Of a DNA stretch of 60,000 nucleotides, positions 23,871 through 35,560 are shown piece by piece (within the stretch, counting starts at the first letter, position 1; every line of letters begins with the position of its first letter). The DNA is taken from positions 64,512,533 to 64,572,532 of the forward strand of contig OX485804.1 in the NCBI GenBank assembly GCA_950295325.1, read 5' to 3'. The position numbers and the translations under genes were made by a program. The notes beneath the pieces were generated by a model, which had not been told where the DNA came from, did no database searches, and worked only from the letters and a program-made list of their open reading frames with translations. This DNA comes from Polytrichum commune. Lineage: Eukaryota > Streptophyta > Polytrichopsida > Polytrichales > Polytrichaceae.

Positions 23871-23878
23871 GTGTGTGG

Positions 23879-26800
23879 TTGATTTAGATCTGAAACTCAA
23901 CAAGATTTGTGTTACATAGTCCAACGTACATGATGTCCTTAATTTGTCACATTTCCAAAATAAAATGATAAGTGTTTTTTAGAGCTTTTTATCGAAATCA
24001 AAAGTATAAAGGTCGTAGTTTGACCAAGTCAACCATTTGAGAACAACACAAACTGAAACCGGACCAAAAGCAACAGCGGTTGTTGTGGTGTCCTTAAAAT
24101 TTGGATTTTCAATGATGCCCTATGCTCCTTAGTTCTTGTCGGCTTGATGTGCACACATGGGCTTCTTGACATGGAGCATAAACTCCTCAAATACTTTGAC
24201 TTAATTCCGCACAATGTACATTTGTATGTTATACATCATATAGGGCCCATTCACATGGGTCCCAAGTCACTTGAGGTCAATCCGTGCAATCTCAGCCGTT
24301 GAGAGCATGGAGTTAGTTGGGACTTACCACTTTGCGCATGTCCTACGTCCCAAGGATGACATGGATGTCTACATGGCAACAATTTTTGGAGCTGAGACTT
24401 GGGACTTGTGTTTTGAGAGTTCAATCGAGCAAAAAGCTAGACTCAACTCTCAACACTGTCCCGCAATTTGTTTTGCATAATATAATCAAGATCTGACTTT
24501 AATGATAATTAATCATATTTGAATGGGCCTTGAGGCTCAAAAGTTGGAAGTTGGCCTCCATGTTTGGACTTGTGAACATGAGTGGGACTTGGGACTTAGG
24601 ACTTATAACCATCCTACAAATTTTCACAACTCTAGTCACCACCTTCATCTTTGGTGAACCTGGTAACTTGTCTCAAGAATCAACCACATAAGTTAAAACA
24701 ATAACAACACATCAACAAGACATGCTATACCCTTTATTAAATGCTCTTAATCTTGTTTAACATCCAAATAATTGGCCTTGGTATAATCTTACACTAGTAA
24801 AGTGAGCCTCCTTCTTCCAAGGTGATGTCCTTGGCAACCTATAGCTTGCCCAAAGTAACCACATGCCTCATCATCTTTGCATGTAGACTCATTGCTACTT
24901 TGACAAGATGTAGTAGGTTTATTAAGCAACATTATTTTCTTTGTATCTAGCCAAGGTAATGCCTACTATCACTCGGCTATCTCTCAACCTAAGTCGTGGC
25001 TATTGCCTTTTATCATTTACTAGTTACAACTATAGTCATTTCATACTCTCAGTCTCCATGGTTCCATTCAGACTATTGGCTTTCCATCTGCACTTAGGAT
25101 TTATTCACCTCTTTATCATTTCACTCATTCACTATTCACTATTCACATTCTTCTCTCACATGTCATCACCGTCTCTCCAGACCTTTTATCTTTTACTCCC
25201 TTCCTCTCCCTTACATTAGGAATAACATCCCTCATCACTTGTTTGTTAAACTTAATCCTTCACTAAGATGCATTGCCAAATCACTCATTCATTGAATTCC
25301 TCATGAACTTTAATCAGGTTTATCAAACTCTTAATGACTCACTCCCCAAAATCATGTTTATGGCCAATGTTGTAATGGAAGATCTTTCATTCACTCTATA
25401 ATACAAATCACAACTATTGAACTTCCACTTCAAATGCATCCTAGTAATTGCTCATCAAAGTCATTCAATTACTCTCAATATCAAAGTATCCAAAAAAATC
25501 CAGAGTTTAAATCACCAGGCTCTTGTTTAACTAACTTCTTATCCTCAAGTATCTCACTTGGGATTTCTTATTGCCTACTCATCTAAACTTGATTTCTGAG
25601 CTTTGGTGATCACATAAAAATCAGATCCTATGCTATGTTGACATTATGCCTAATTTATACTTATGAAAATAACATGTCTCTTCCATGGCCAACCTTCTCC
25701 TTATAGAGTCAGAAGAGAGCAACAGGAGGTTATAGGCATCAACTAACTTGAAGCGGCAAAAACCTCTTAATCTCACTATGGATGAGATTCTAACTACTAG
25801 TTGTTGGATGAAAGACACTGAACTTCGAAAATTGCCCGCTCCGACCATGGTGCAGCCAAAAAATGTGGCTTACATAGCCCCACACTCATGCTCATGTCCT
25901 AGCTTCTCTCATCCTTGTGACACTAAGTTTGGATCCTTAAGAGTCTTAGATTTGTGTGTAATTCAACATGATTTTTTAGAATCTAGAATTGCTTCTTGAC
26001 TTAGTTCTAAGGATTCATTGATACCCTTCCACCTTTTTGGCACTAAACTAGATTCCAATTGACGTAAATATTAAAAATCACAAGAATTGTATTATTGATA
26101 TGCTTATTTTATTATATCACAAGTTGATGTCTAGAACCCAGTTCCTCGTGAAGGAAACATGAGCAAACAAACTAAAACTAAAGTATATTCAACCTCGATT
26201 GGACAAAAACTCTTAGAGAGGAAAGGAAAGAAAAACTAACACCAGTGATATACAAACATGAATTTGAGTCAGTTGGTCCTAATATGTTAAAGAGTCCCTT
26301 GGATTTAGGTGGATGAAATTTTCACAAGAAAATTATGTGTTTTTGGTGTCCATTCTTAACCTCAATGGCTTTATATATCACTCGAATACATGTGTCTTTG
26401 AAAAAGAAAGGGACTACATAATTCATGGATATCTTATAGGAAACTCTTTGCCTTCATTGACCCCCAATATAAATAGGATACCATTGGAGGCATATATGGG
26501 CCAAAGTCAAAGGCATCCCCTTCATTTCACTAAAAGGAGGGGGGGTCTGACACCACTTCGACGCTATGTGAACATTATAAATGTCAAAGTGGTCAAAATC
26601 TCCCTACCAAACCATGAGTTTTTTTGAGAGTCTTTAAAGGAAACTCTAAATTGTGACTGTACCCAACAATAAATCACCTTCAACAATAGATCATATTTAC
26701 GTGAAGGTTATAAGTAACATAGGGTGTTCTCCAAATAGAATTGAAGGAATATCCTTAAAATATCGTCAAAGTTTACATTGGAAGAACCACTCCATAGGTA

Positions 26801-27060
26801 TCATGCCCTATATCACAACTCCTCCCACATGATACCTCTTGTACACAGATGGTTGGTGCACCCTCCTAGGTAGTGAACTCTATGGGCTTATGAATTTGCT
26901 AATGTGCTCTTGCAAATATTATTTTGTTACAAACCTCCACACAATAGGTACATTGAGTCACCTTATTAAACCAAAAATACTAACTAGTTAACAAATTTGA
27001 GCACACAATCCAATTTCTTTTGAACGTATGCATAATATGTTTTTTTGGTGTTTGAGTTCA
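23879..27060. other. Intergenic DNA, no supported gene
   Basis: AT-rich with short ORFs only. A weak TIR pair, GGGCCCATTCA (24242) and TGAATGGGCC (about 24522), may bound a ~290-bp MITE. A pyrimidine-rich stretch runs over about 24950-25260. A dispersed-repeat copy with TATGTGTTTTTGGTGTCCAT is at about 26334. No exon series was found. Confidence 0.45.
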
Positions 27061-27073
27061 CCTAACTACCCAC

Positions 27074-27218
<145 letters not shown>

Positions 27219-27822
27219 GATTAAGATAATTAAGGTCACTTACCGTAAGTCTACATAATCACAAAGACCAGTAGGTACTAAGGTTCAAGTTTCTTGCACT
27301 CAACTTCTAAGGTCTTTGACAACATGTGAGACTTAACTTAACTTCTAAGCAGTGGACGGCGGAGATCAGGGGAGGAGGGTTACATCGGTCAAATCCGATG
27401 GTCGAGAAAGCACAAGCAACGTGGCCTCACCAGAAGCCATAAGCTGCTTTCATCGCCCATAGACTTCTTCTCGAAGACCAAAACGAATCCTAACCAAAAT
27501 TGTCTAAACTTTCATCTGCCCAATTCAACAATTATTAAAGAAATTTTGCATCTTTATTGGTAGATCTTATTTGTAAAATTAGGATTATTCACAAAAAAAT
27601 TATTCATCCACGTTTCCCAAAATCATAAGATTGTAATGTAAAGATGTACGCCAATATGGTGAAGTAGAGGTGGCTGCCCAAAAATATATAAATAAGTAAC
27701 CAACATCAGGCAATCCAAGATGAAGTTGAGCTGGTTGCGTGGCCGGTTGGCCCTACCTTGTTCAAGAATCCTCTTGATGCAGGGTGGGGTTTACTGCCTA
27801 CCTTGTGGTGGGCTCTTGGCTT
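27219..27822. other. Intergenic DNA, nothing recognised
   Basis: Mixed sequence with no ORF, TIR or tandem structure that I can support. Confidence 0.4.
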
Positions 27823-28204
27823 CCTATCTAGATAGACAGAAAGATAGATAGAAACTCCGGTCCCTTTTTAGCAAGGGGCCGGCGTGAATAAAGTGGATGT
27901 TCGTAATGTCAATGACCCGATGCCCACCGGGCAAGGGGACATTGGGGCAATACTACTCTCCCCTTTCGAGGATGGGCACTATAGTGACACACTATACTAG
28001 TTCCTAGCTAGCCACTAGTGCCTTGAAGATACCGGACATGGTATCCCCCCAAAGGGCTTTGAGGTTCCCACACAACAAGGTCCAAGGACCCCCCACCATA
28101 GTTGGGTGGACTAAGGTGGTGAGCACCACTCCGGCATGGGGAATAGAACCCACAACCTCCTCATTGGGGGCCATGAGCCCTAACCACCCAGCCAAGGCCC
28201 GTGG
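27823..28204 (-). mobile_element. tRNA-derived SINE with a simple-repeat 3' end
   Basis: Read on the minus strand from 28204, the element begins like a tRNA: A box TGGCTGGGTGG (plus 28185-28195) and B box GGTTCTATTCC (plus 28140-28150), about 45 bases apart as in RNA polymerase III promoters. A tRNA-unrelated body of about 250 bp follows. The 3' end is a tetranucleotide-like tract of CTAT/GTCT units (plus about 27826-27860). It encodes no protein. It abuts the TIR element at 28217. Confidence 0.72.
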
Positions 28205-28216
28205 TGCCCTATCTAC

Positions 28217-28949
28217 CTAAAGTAGAGCGTGCTTAAACCAACACTTTAAGCTATTGCACATACATATGACTACATGGTTGATATAAAATATACATATTAG
28301 CCTTTGTTCTAAACATGAGTATAAAGAAAGAAAAAATATCTTTAGTCTCAATTACATATATAATGAATATTCAAAGTCAAAACCACTAGCTTCCTTAAAC
28401 CAATATATAGGCCTTGTGTATGACGACCTTGGATATGATGAGGACCCCCACCTTCATTGCCTACAACCAACACAACGTAGTTGGGTACTAGACCCAAGCT
28501 AGATCAAAGCCCAACTAGTAACGGTGCACAAAGCCACATGGGCACCTCCATGATCCCACCTAGTTCGCTTGCAAAACCATCACCTTGCATCCTGGGTACC
28601 AACCCCCATTGTGCTTTGTGGGCCTACCTCTGTGACTTTGTGAATGGAATGGCTATAACCCCTCCCCCCCTTGTAGTGTATAGAATGGCTAGAACATGCA
28701 TTGACAAACCACCCTAAACCCACCTTGAACCAACCCGAGATAGGGTGGAGCCTGTGACTTACCCTACATGAAGGCAGTGGAGGTCGCTATGAGGTGGCGC
28801 CACTAATGGCACCTAAAAGCGTCACTCCGTGGGCCCATACACTCCTACACCATGGGGAACGCTTCAAGGTAGCAGAGTGCTGGTGATTGGGAGGCGTTTA
28901 TAGGTGTTGGTTTTGGGTGGGGTGTTGGTTTTAGCACCCTCTACCTTAG
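28217..28949 (+). mobile_element. TIR element, GGTAGAGGGTGCT family, copy A (733 bp)
   Basis: Ends are CTAAAGTAGAGCGTGCTTAA then ACCAACAC and the inverse GTGTTGGTTTTAGCACCCTC then TACCTTAG. Homologous over most of its length, in opposite orientation, to copy B (32218-32975), including a block beginning near GTACTAGACCCAAGCTAGAT (28486). The only ORFs are short and lack domains. Confidence 0.85.
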
Positions 28950-29215
28950 CAGTTTTTTTTTTCTCTGTCAAGTAGAGAGAAGGTTTCAGAACAGGAATCG
29001 AACCACCAACCACTCTATTCAGAAATGGATACTTCTCCACTATCACCTGGTAGTTTAGGGTCATCTCGGACCATGTGGTTGCCCAAATAAACGAAAACGT
29101 CCTTCTCGGCCTTTGAGGCTTCAAGCAAATCAAAGAAGTGGGTGACACTGCGAGAAGGGACTGAGGTCGAATCCCGGTACCCGGTGGTATTAATTAACAC
29201 TGCTGTTTTTTTAAC
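28950..29215 (-). mobile_element. Probable SINE or SINE-like element (poly-A 3' end next to copy A)
   Basis: On the minus strand a perfect Pol III B box, GGTTCGATTCC (plus about 28993-29003), lies ~30 bases after a weak A-box-like GATAGTGGAGAAG. The sequence ends in GAGAAAAAAAAAACTGC, an A tail that meets the end of TIR copy A at 28949. A second B-box-like GGTCGAATCCC is on the plus strand near 29166. The element assignment is tentative. Confidence 0.45.
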
Positions 29216-30378
29216 TTCTAGTCAATTCCTCATACATCGAACGGCCCTTTGATGGGCTCCGTTTGTACATGGGTGTCACTCTAGGCACTTAATGCCCAAG
29301 TAAAGCTCTTGTTGTCCTTATTAAGTGACAAGCCTCAAGTGAAAGGAAAGCTCCCGACTAATCAAGGGAAACAAGGTACCCGAGCTTACATTATGGGAAT
29401 GCTAATCAGCCTTGAACGAGGACCACTAGGACATGATACGTAAGGCAAGGGCGGGTTTCGACTACCGTGGAGAAGTACACTGGTCAAGAATTATGGGGGA
29501 ATGGAGCAATGTGATTGGCTATGAAATGGGTTTTTTCACCGGCCAGGGTTTACACTAATGTCAAGACTTTTTCAATGGAGAACTTCAAGCATGGATGAAA
29601 AAATGACATGGTTGCCAACATGGCAACAATTTTGGTTAGGGGAGTTTTCCGGAGGTCAAGTTTCTTAGGTAACCTCAAACCCTTAGACAAGAAACTTGGC
29701 CTTTGGATAACTCCAACTTAAGACACCCCCCCCCTTATCTTGTCTGCCATACCAACTCGTGCCTCGGGTAACTTTGTCTGGGGTTGAAATTCTTGATCGA
29801 CTCAGCGCACTTCTTCATTGTAGTCTAAACCGGCCCTAAGTTGAGTGTAATTGAATGATAAAAATGAATTGTCCCATGACAAAGTATTGTGGGTCATACT
29901 TCTCATCCATCCTAGCTATAAACCATGGCCTCCTACAAAGTGGTTTATGTTGAGATTCCACTTAATTCCTAAAGGCCAAGAAAGATTTTTTTTGGGTCCA
30001 AGTAGCCACTTACCAGTGTACACATTTGCATTAACAACTTATGGAATAAAATACAAAGACGGCTAAAATGTTGTGTGAAAAATCCTAACTTTACAAACAT
30101 GCCATCCATACAGTCAAATCCATCATTGTAGGCAGTACATAAGTCTTTTACTAAACTCATAAATTTGTGATGATTTTTCAAGCGATTTAGGGGTCAATTT
30201 CACTAGAAGAAATTCAATTTTAATCCAATACTTTTAAATCTAAGTTTGGTTTTAAATTAATTTATAAGGAATCCGGGTTAGACAACTGAATGGTATAGGT
30301 GTATGAAAAAAATCCCACACAGTTTTTTCATAAGTGTCGTGTAATCTAATAAGTAAAAGAGGGACGCCTGAGGCTCAC
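29216..30378. other. Intergenic DNA, no supported gene
   Basis: Contains a TIR-like end CTAAACCGGCCCTAAG at about 29826 matching the 17311-17880 family; the partner end near 29536 (CACCGGCCAGGGTTTACAC) suggests a ~300-bp member. A poly-C run lies at about 29726. No exons were found. Confidence 0.45.
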
Positions 30379-30540
30379 ATAACATTATTAAGCGGTGTGC
30401 GTTTGTTCGTGTGGTCCTTGAGAATATAAACATGGGATGCCCCAACCTAGTGCAAGGAGACTCAGTTTAAGTTTGAATCTTCTTGCACTAGGTTGGGGCA
30501 TCCCATAGTTATATTCTTGGGGATCCCGTGGTTATATTCA
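30379..30540. mobile_element. Foldback MITE, copy 2, with a 35-bp near-perfect hairpin
   Basis: Arms at 30422-30456 and 30482-30516 pair at 33 of 35 positions around a 25-base loop; the paired core includes GCACTAGGTTGGGGCATCCC. The left flank (30379-30440) matches the arm of the foldback at 18975-19134. The second arm appears truncated after ATATTCTTGGGG. Confidence 0.8.
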
Positions 30541-32217
30541 ATGTGAGAATATAAAGGAATATTCCCTAGACTATTGTCAGTCCCACATAACACTATTATG
30601 CATCTGAATAATGTTCTCCATATCCTATCCTATCCTATCCTATCCTATTTCCATGGAAAACAAGTCCTACCATGGTATCCCATATCATATCCTATCTTCC
30701 AATTCTCCCCATCCGATCATGTTTCTACCCATTTTGTACATTTTTCTCTCCATGAATCAGATCCATTTTGATTATTGATCTCACATAGTTTTCTACGTGC
30801 ACCTTGATGTCCTCCCCATATGCAACATAACAAGTTTGCCAGTGAATACTTTTGTTTTGTCATGTACATCCCTTATAATTTTTCCTTTGGCTAAGTCTCT
30901 TTGGCATGAATGAAGACGGGTACTACCTAGTAACCGTGCTAATAAACCAAGTTTTGGTGACACTGACGAGACATGAGCTTAATCCCTAAGTGCCTAAGGG
31001 CATCCCCAGGAGAGATAGTAAGCAACCCGCCAAAAATAATATATTATATGGTGTTTAGGGTGTTTGGGGAGCCCTCCATCTTGGGCGGGGCCGCTCATCT
31101 TGAGTCAGAGCCCACCAAAGCCTAGGCATACCCCCGGTATAATTAGGAAGCAATCAATAAGACAACGACACCTATTATCTGACATGGGATAATGTAGGAT
31201 ATCGGAGTATCTGATATTAAAGTAATCTCTTGGCGGGCCGGAGGAGGGCCGCCATATGAACCATTTATGGCGTTGGAAGGCCTTTACTATACCCGGGCCG
31301 CTTCTAAATTATGCCAGACCGGACATTGGTGGGGATCAATTTATGCCGGTACCGCCACCTAAGAACCCGGGATGCCCCATTTTTGGCGTTGGCATGCCCT
31401 ATGGCGAGGCTGCTGGGGACGCCCTAAGAGACCAGTTTTGGTCTCTCCTTCACCTTTGCAAGCCAATTGGGGGTTCAAGGGTAGCTCCAATGGTTGGCTA
31501 TTGTTTGTAGGATACAGTGAAGGCTTGAGGCTTCATTGTGCCCACCTCCACCACAAATGAGACCAGATGTTTATCGTTAATGGTTTGTCAAAGCTAGGCA
31601 CATCACAATTTTGTAGTGATTCGGGAGTGGAACCAATAAAAAAGAGAGGATATTGACACATATTATCTAAGTTTTTTTCCTTGCAACTTTCCATAACACA
31701 CTATTCTTATATAAAGAATGCATGAATGATAAAACAAAAAAGCTAATAAAAAGTGTGAAGATTATATTTATGAGATATTTTAAGATGAAAAGCCCTTTCT
31801 TAATATCTAGATAAATGTTGTAAGCTTCATTCTAAACACCAAGCATATCATAGATTTGTCTACCGATCCTTTATGAACAACTTCACCTCAAGAAAATTTC
31901 TCTTGCATACTATAGAGAAATATACTTTTATATTAGATTTTGAAATTGCTCAAAATCCTCATGCGTTTAGAAGTTAAAGGTGAGTCATGTGATCAACCGG
32001 AACACTGACATTACTTACTCAACGTTATTCAACAAATGTTAATAAAGGTTGACAGTTACTTATTCCATGCATATGAGACTAGTATAGGTCCGTGCCATCC
32101 CAACCCTTTGCACCCATGCATAATAATGCATCACTTTCCCCCTTACCTACCTTTGTGGAACGGTGGGAAACTAGGGGGAACAACAACCACTACCACCACC
32201 AAATTGTCTATTCTATA
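30541..32217. other. Intergenic DNA with a pentanucleotide tract and a GC-rich segment
   Basis: A (TATCC)n tract occupies 30621-30648. A GC-rich segment (about 31060-31500) holds an 84-codon ORF (from ATG 31256) that I do not recognise. GGGCATCCCCAGG at about 30998 and an AGCTCCAATGGTTGG-like sequence at about 31483 resemble ends of short plant MITEs, so the GC-rich block may be the body of one. Confidence 0.4.
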
Positions 32218-32869
32218 TAAGGTAGAGGGTGCTAAAACCAACACCCCATCTAAAACCAACACTTATAAACGCCTCCCAATCACCAACACTCTGCTACCTT
32301 GAAGCGTTCCTCACGGTGTAGGAGTGTATGGGCCCACAAAGTGACGCTTTTAGGTGCCATTAGTGGCACCACCTCATAGCGGCCTCCACTACCTTCATGT
32401 AGGGTAGGTAACATGCTCTACTCTATCTCGGGTTGGTTCAAGGTGGGTTTAGGGTGGCTTGTCAATGCCTATTCTAGCCATTCTATACACTGCAGGGGGG
32501 GGGGTTATAGCCATTCTATTCACAAAGTCACAGAGGTAGGCCCACAAAACACAAAGGGGGTTGGTACCCAGGACGCAAGGTGATGGTTTTGCAAGTGAAC
32601 TAGGTGGGACCATGGAGGTGGCCATGTGGCTTTGTGCACCGTCACTAGTTGATCTTTGATCTAGCTTGGGTCTAGTACCCAACTACGTCGTGTTGGTTCT
32701 AGGCAACAAAGGTGGGGGTCCTCATCATTTCTAAGATCATCATACACAGGACCTATATATTGGTTTAAAGAAACTAGTAGCTTTGACTTTGAAGATTCAT
32801 CAAATATGTAATTGAGAATATGAAATACTTTTTCTTTCTTTATACCTATGTATAGAACAAAGGCTAATA

Positions 32870-32907
<38 letters not shown>

Positions 32908-32975
32908 ATATCAACTATGTAGCCATATGTATGTGCAATAGCTTAAAGTGTTGGTTTAAGCACCCTCTACCGTAG
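32218..32975 (-). mobile_element. TIR element, GGTAGAGGGTGCT family, copy B (758 bp)
   Basis: Left end ATAAGGTAGAGGGTGCTAAA then ACCAACACC; right end AAGTGTTGGTTTAAGCACCC then TCTACCGTAG. The interior is the inverse of copy A at 28217-28949, with an added (AT)n tract at 32873-32904. The two copies face each other across about 3.3 kb. Confidence 0.85.
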
Positions 32976-33962
32976 CCTTCATCCAATTGGGTAGCTTCAA
33001 TTGAGAAAACCACCCTTGGTTGGGAGGGGGCAATATCGGGTGCAAAATGAACACTAAAGGAGGCTGGAGATTGGGCCATATCAACGCTCATAATTGTGAT
33101 AGAGATGGGCAGTCTACTTAGGACAGCAACCGCTATGCTGCTAGCTTAGCTTCTGACTCCCCTTTACATTGATATTGATATGAAGTAACTTAGATGGTGC
33201 TAAACCCGTCACTCTAACCCTTAACTTTCTAGAGCGAATTGTGGTTTCATTAGATCATCTTAAAATTACACTTTCTAGATCTTACCTTTTTTTTTTATTG
33301 AACTTAAAAGAATTTTTTTTGCTGTTGATTTTTAGTTCACATCAATACGGTAGCAATATTTTGTAATTTTCATGATTTTTAAGGTGAGTTTATGATCATT
33401 AAAATTTAATAAAGTGTGATAAATACATGAAATAAAATGATAGTCCAAAGTTTCAATAATATATCAGCCTCTATTGCACAGGGGTTACCGCACTCCGTTA
33501 ATCTAGAAAATTAGCTGGTTTGAAACTATCCAGATGTACTTTCACTCCCACGAGTCTTTTTGGCTTCCCGGACTTTCAAAATCAATTTCAATTCATTTAA
33601 TTTCCTTATGAAAAGTATTTGAATTACACTTGCACACTCGCACTATGTGTCATGGGCAATTTGTCACAAGTGGCAATATACTTTCTACCGCATGAGTAAG
33701 TGAGGTACATCAACATGACATTACTAAACAACTACATGATCACCTCTTTCCAAAGAAAGAGGTTGTAATTAAAATATTCTAATAATGTACAGTTGTTGTC
33801 AAAAAGTTCATATTTTACAACCTTAGTGTTCCCCATATACGGGGAATTCTAAAATCAAAAGAGAATTATGCTCATGTGAAACCCAGTCCCATAGAAACAC
33901 AACCAAGGAGTTGTGTAATGCTTTGTACTAGCAATATACTTGTATTTGTCTTTGACAATGTC
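32976..33962. other. AT-rich intergenic DNA, nothing recognised
   Basis: No ORF, TIR or array supported. Poly-T runs at about 33287 and 33313. Confidence 0.45.
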
Positions 33963-34190
33963 CGAGGAGATTTTTGGGCATAATTGATCGAAATCATGTG
34001 TTTTCAAGTTCAACCGGTTACATGTTGACGATCTTTCAGTTTTCCTTTATTAAACTAGGGTACATGTATTCTATAAATTCCTCTAAAATGGTTGGTTATT
34101 TTCCTGAAGTCTTGATGAACGTTAACCGGTTATTTTTCAAACTCAACCAATTCATATGTAATTAGCAGCCAGTTCTCCCTGTTCATTGGT
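33963..34190 (+). repeat. Dispersed repeat, copy 2 (partner at 7880-8100)
   Basis: Same orientation and block order as 7880-8100, including GGTTACATGTTGAC and TTTTCCTGAAGTCTTGA. The two copies are clearly related but diverged by substitutions and small indels. Confidence 0.7.
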
Positions 34191-34699
34191 CATGAACACT
34201 TTGAGTAATTGGAATATCCTTCGGCTATTGATGAGTACATAGCATTCCACACTTGATATTGAATACAATTGGGAGGACTTATGTATTCACTTCAAGAATC
34301 AATAAACATGTACTCGTAACAAAATTTTGGGACGTTTAATGTTTGGGGGTATTATTTTGGTGATAGGAAATTTAATGACCAATTCAATTTGGTAATTTTT
34401 TAATTATGCATATTTTGTAGTACCTTTCAATGACTTTGAAAGGTTGGGGTGAGTCATTTCCATGTACCACATGTTTATCATAAACAAACAAGCAACTTGT
34501 CACTAGAGTGCTATGCCCTATGATTATCCTCCACACGTGGCCAATACTAGATAGTTGTTCAATTCAAGCCAAACTTTGGCTCATTTCAAGCACTATCTCA
34601 AAAGGCAGAGCCAATAAATCCTCGCAATGCAGTTTAGCCTCGAAGCAATTTGAGAAATTCACAATACAAAATACACATACAAAAAATAGATATGCACTC

Positions 34700-35560
34700 A
34701 AGATCACATTGTGAGGGCCATTTGTAAACAATTTGAGAAAAGTAAAGAAATTTGTAGTGAACCATAAGAGTGCTCACATGGTACTAAGATGACTAATTTC
34801 AAATTTTTGGAGAGTTTTCAAAATTCCTTGAAAGCCCTAGAATGTGCTGCGAGGGCCATTTGTAATCAATGTGAGAAAAATAAAAGAAATTATTAGAGAA
34901 ACTTAAGAGTACCCAAATACTAATATTAGTGATCTCAGCTCCAAGGTGACTAATTTCAATTTCCTGAAGATTTGGATAATCATTCATAAAGCCCTGGGAA
35001 ATAGTACAAGGGCCATTTGTCAACAATTTGAGACAAATAAGGATTTGTTTTAGAAACTCAAGAGTACTTAAATTTTGATATTAGTCACCCCAACACTGAC
35101 ATGACTCATGTCGAATTTTTGGAAATTATTCAAAATCACTTTGAAAGCCCAGAGAAGTGTTGTGAGGACCATTTGTAAACAATCTGAGAAAAAAATTATT
35201 TTAAGGAACTTAAGACCACCCAAATGTTGATATCAATCACCTCGGCACCAAGGTGACTAATTTCATTTTATAAAATATTTGTAAAATCATTTACAAAGCC
35301 CTAGGAAACGCTGCGAGAGCCATTTGTAAACAACTCGACAAAATTAAAGATTTTTTTAAAAGGATCTTAAAATTTTTTAAATGAATCTTGGTGCCTCATT
35401 TCGAAATCCTTTTGAAAGCCCTAGGCAATGTTGCCATGACCATTTTATAAAAAAAATAGAAAAAAGGAAATCATGAGAGAAACTTAGGGGTACCCAAATC
35501 TTGATATTAGTCATCATGGCACCGAGATGACTAATGTAAATTTTTGGGAGATAAGTATGT
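34700..35560. repeat. Degenerate tandem array, six units of about 120-157 bp
   Basis: The landmark GGGCCATTTGTAAACAATTT or a variant recurs near 34715, 34853, 35010, 35165, 35316 and 35437. Each unit also holds GAAACTTAAGAGTACCCAAA-like, AAGGTGACTAATTTCAA-like and GAAAGCCCTAGG-like blocks in a fixed order. Units are heavily diverged, so this is an old satellite-like array. Confidence 0.85.

Noticed and set aside
29150-29185. A functional tRNA gene near the GGTCGAATCCC sequence
   Set aside because: No matching acceptor stem or A box at tRNA distance on the plus strand.
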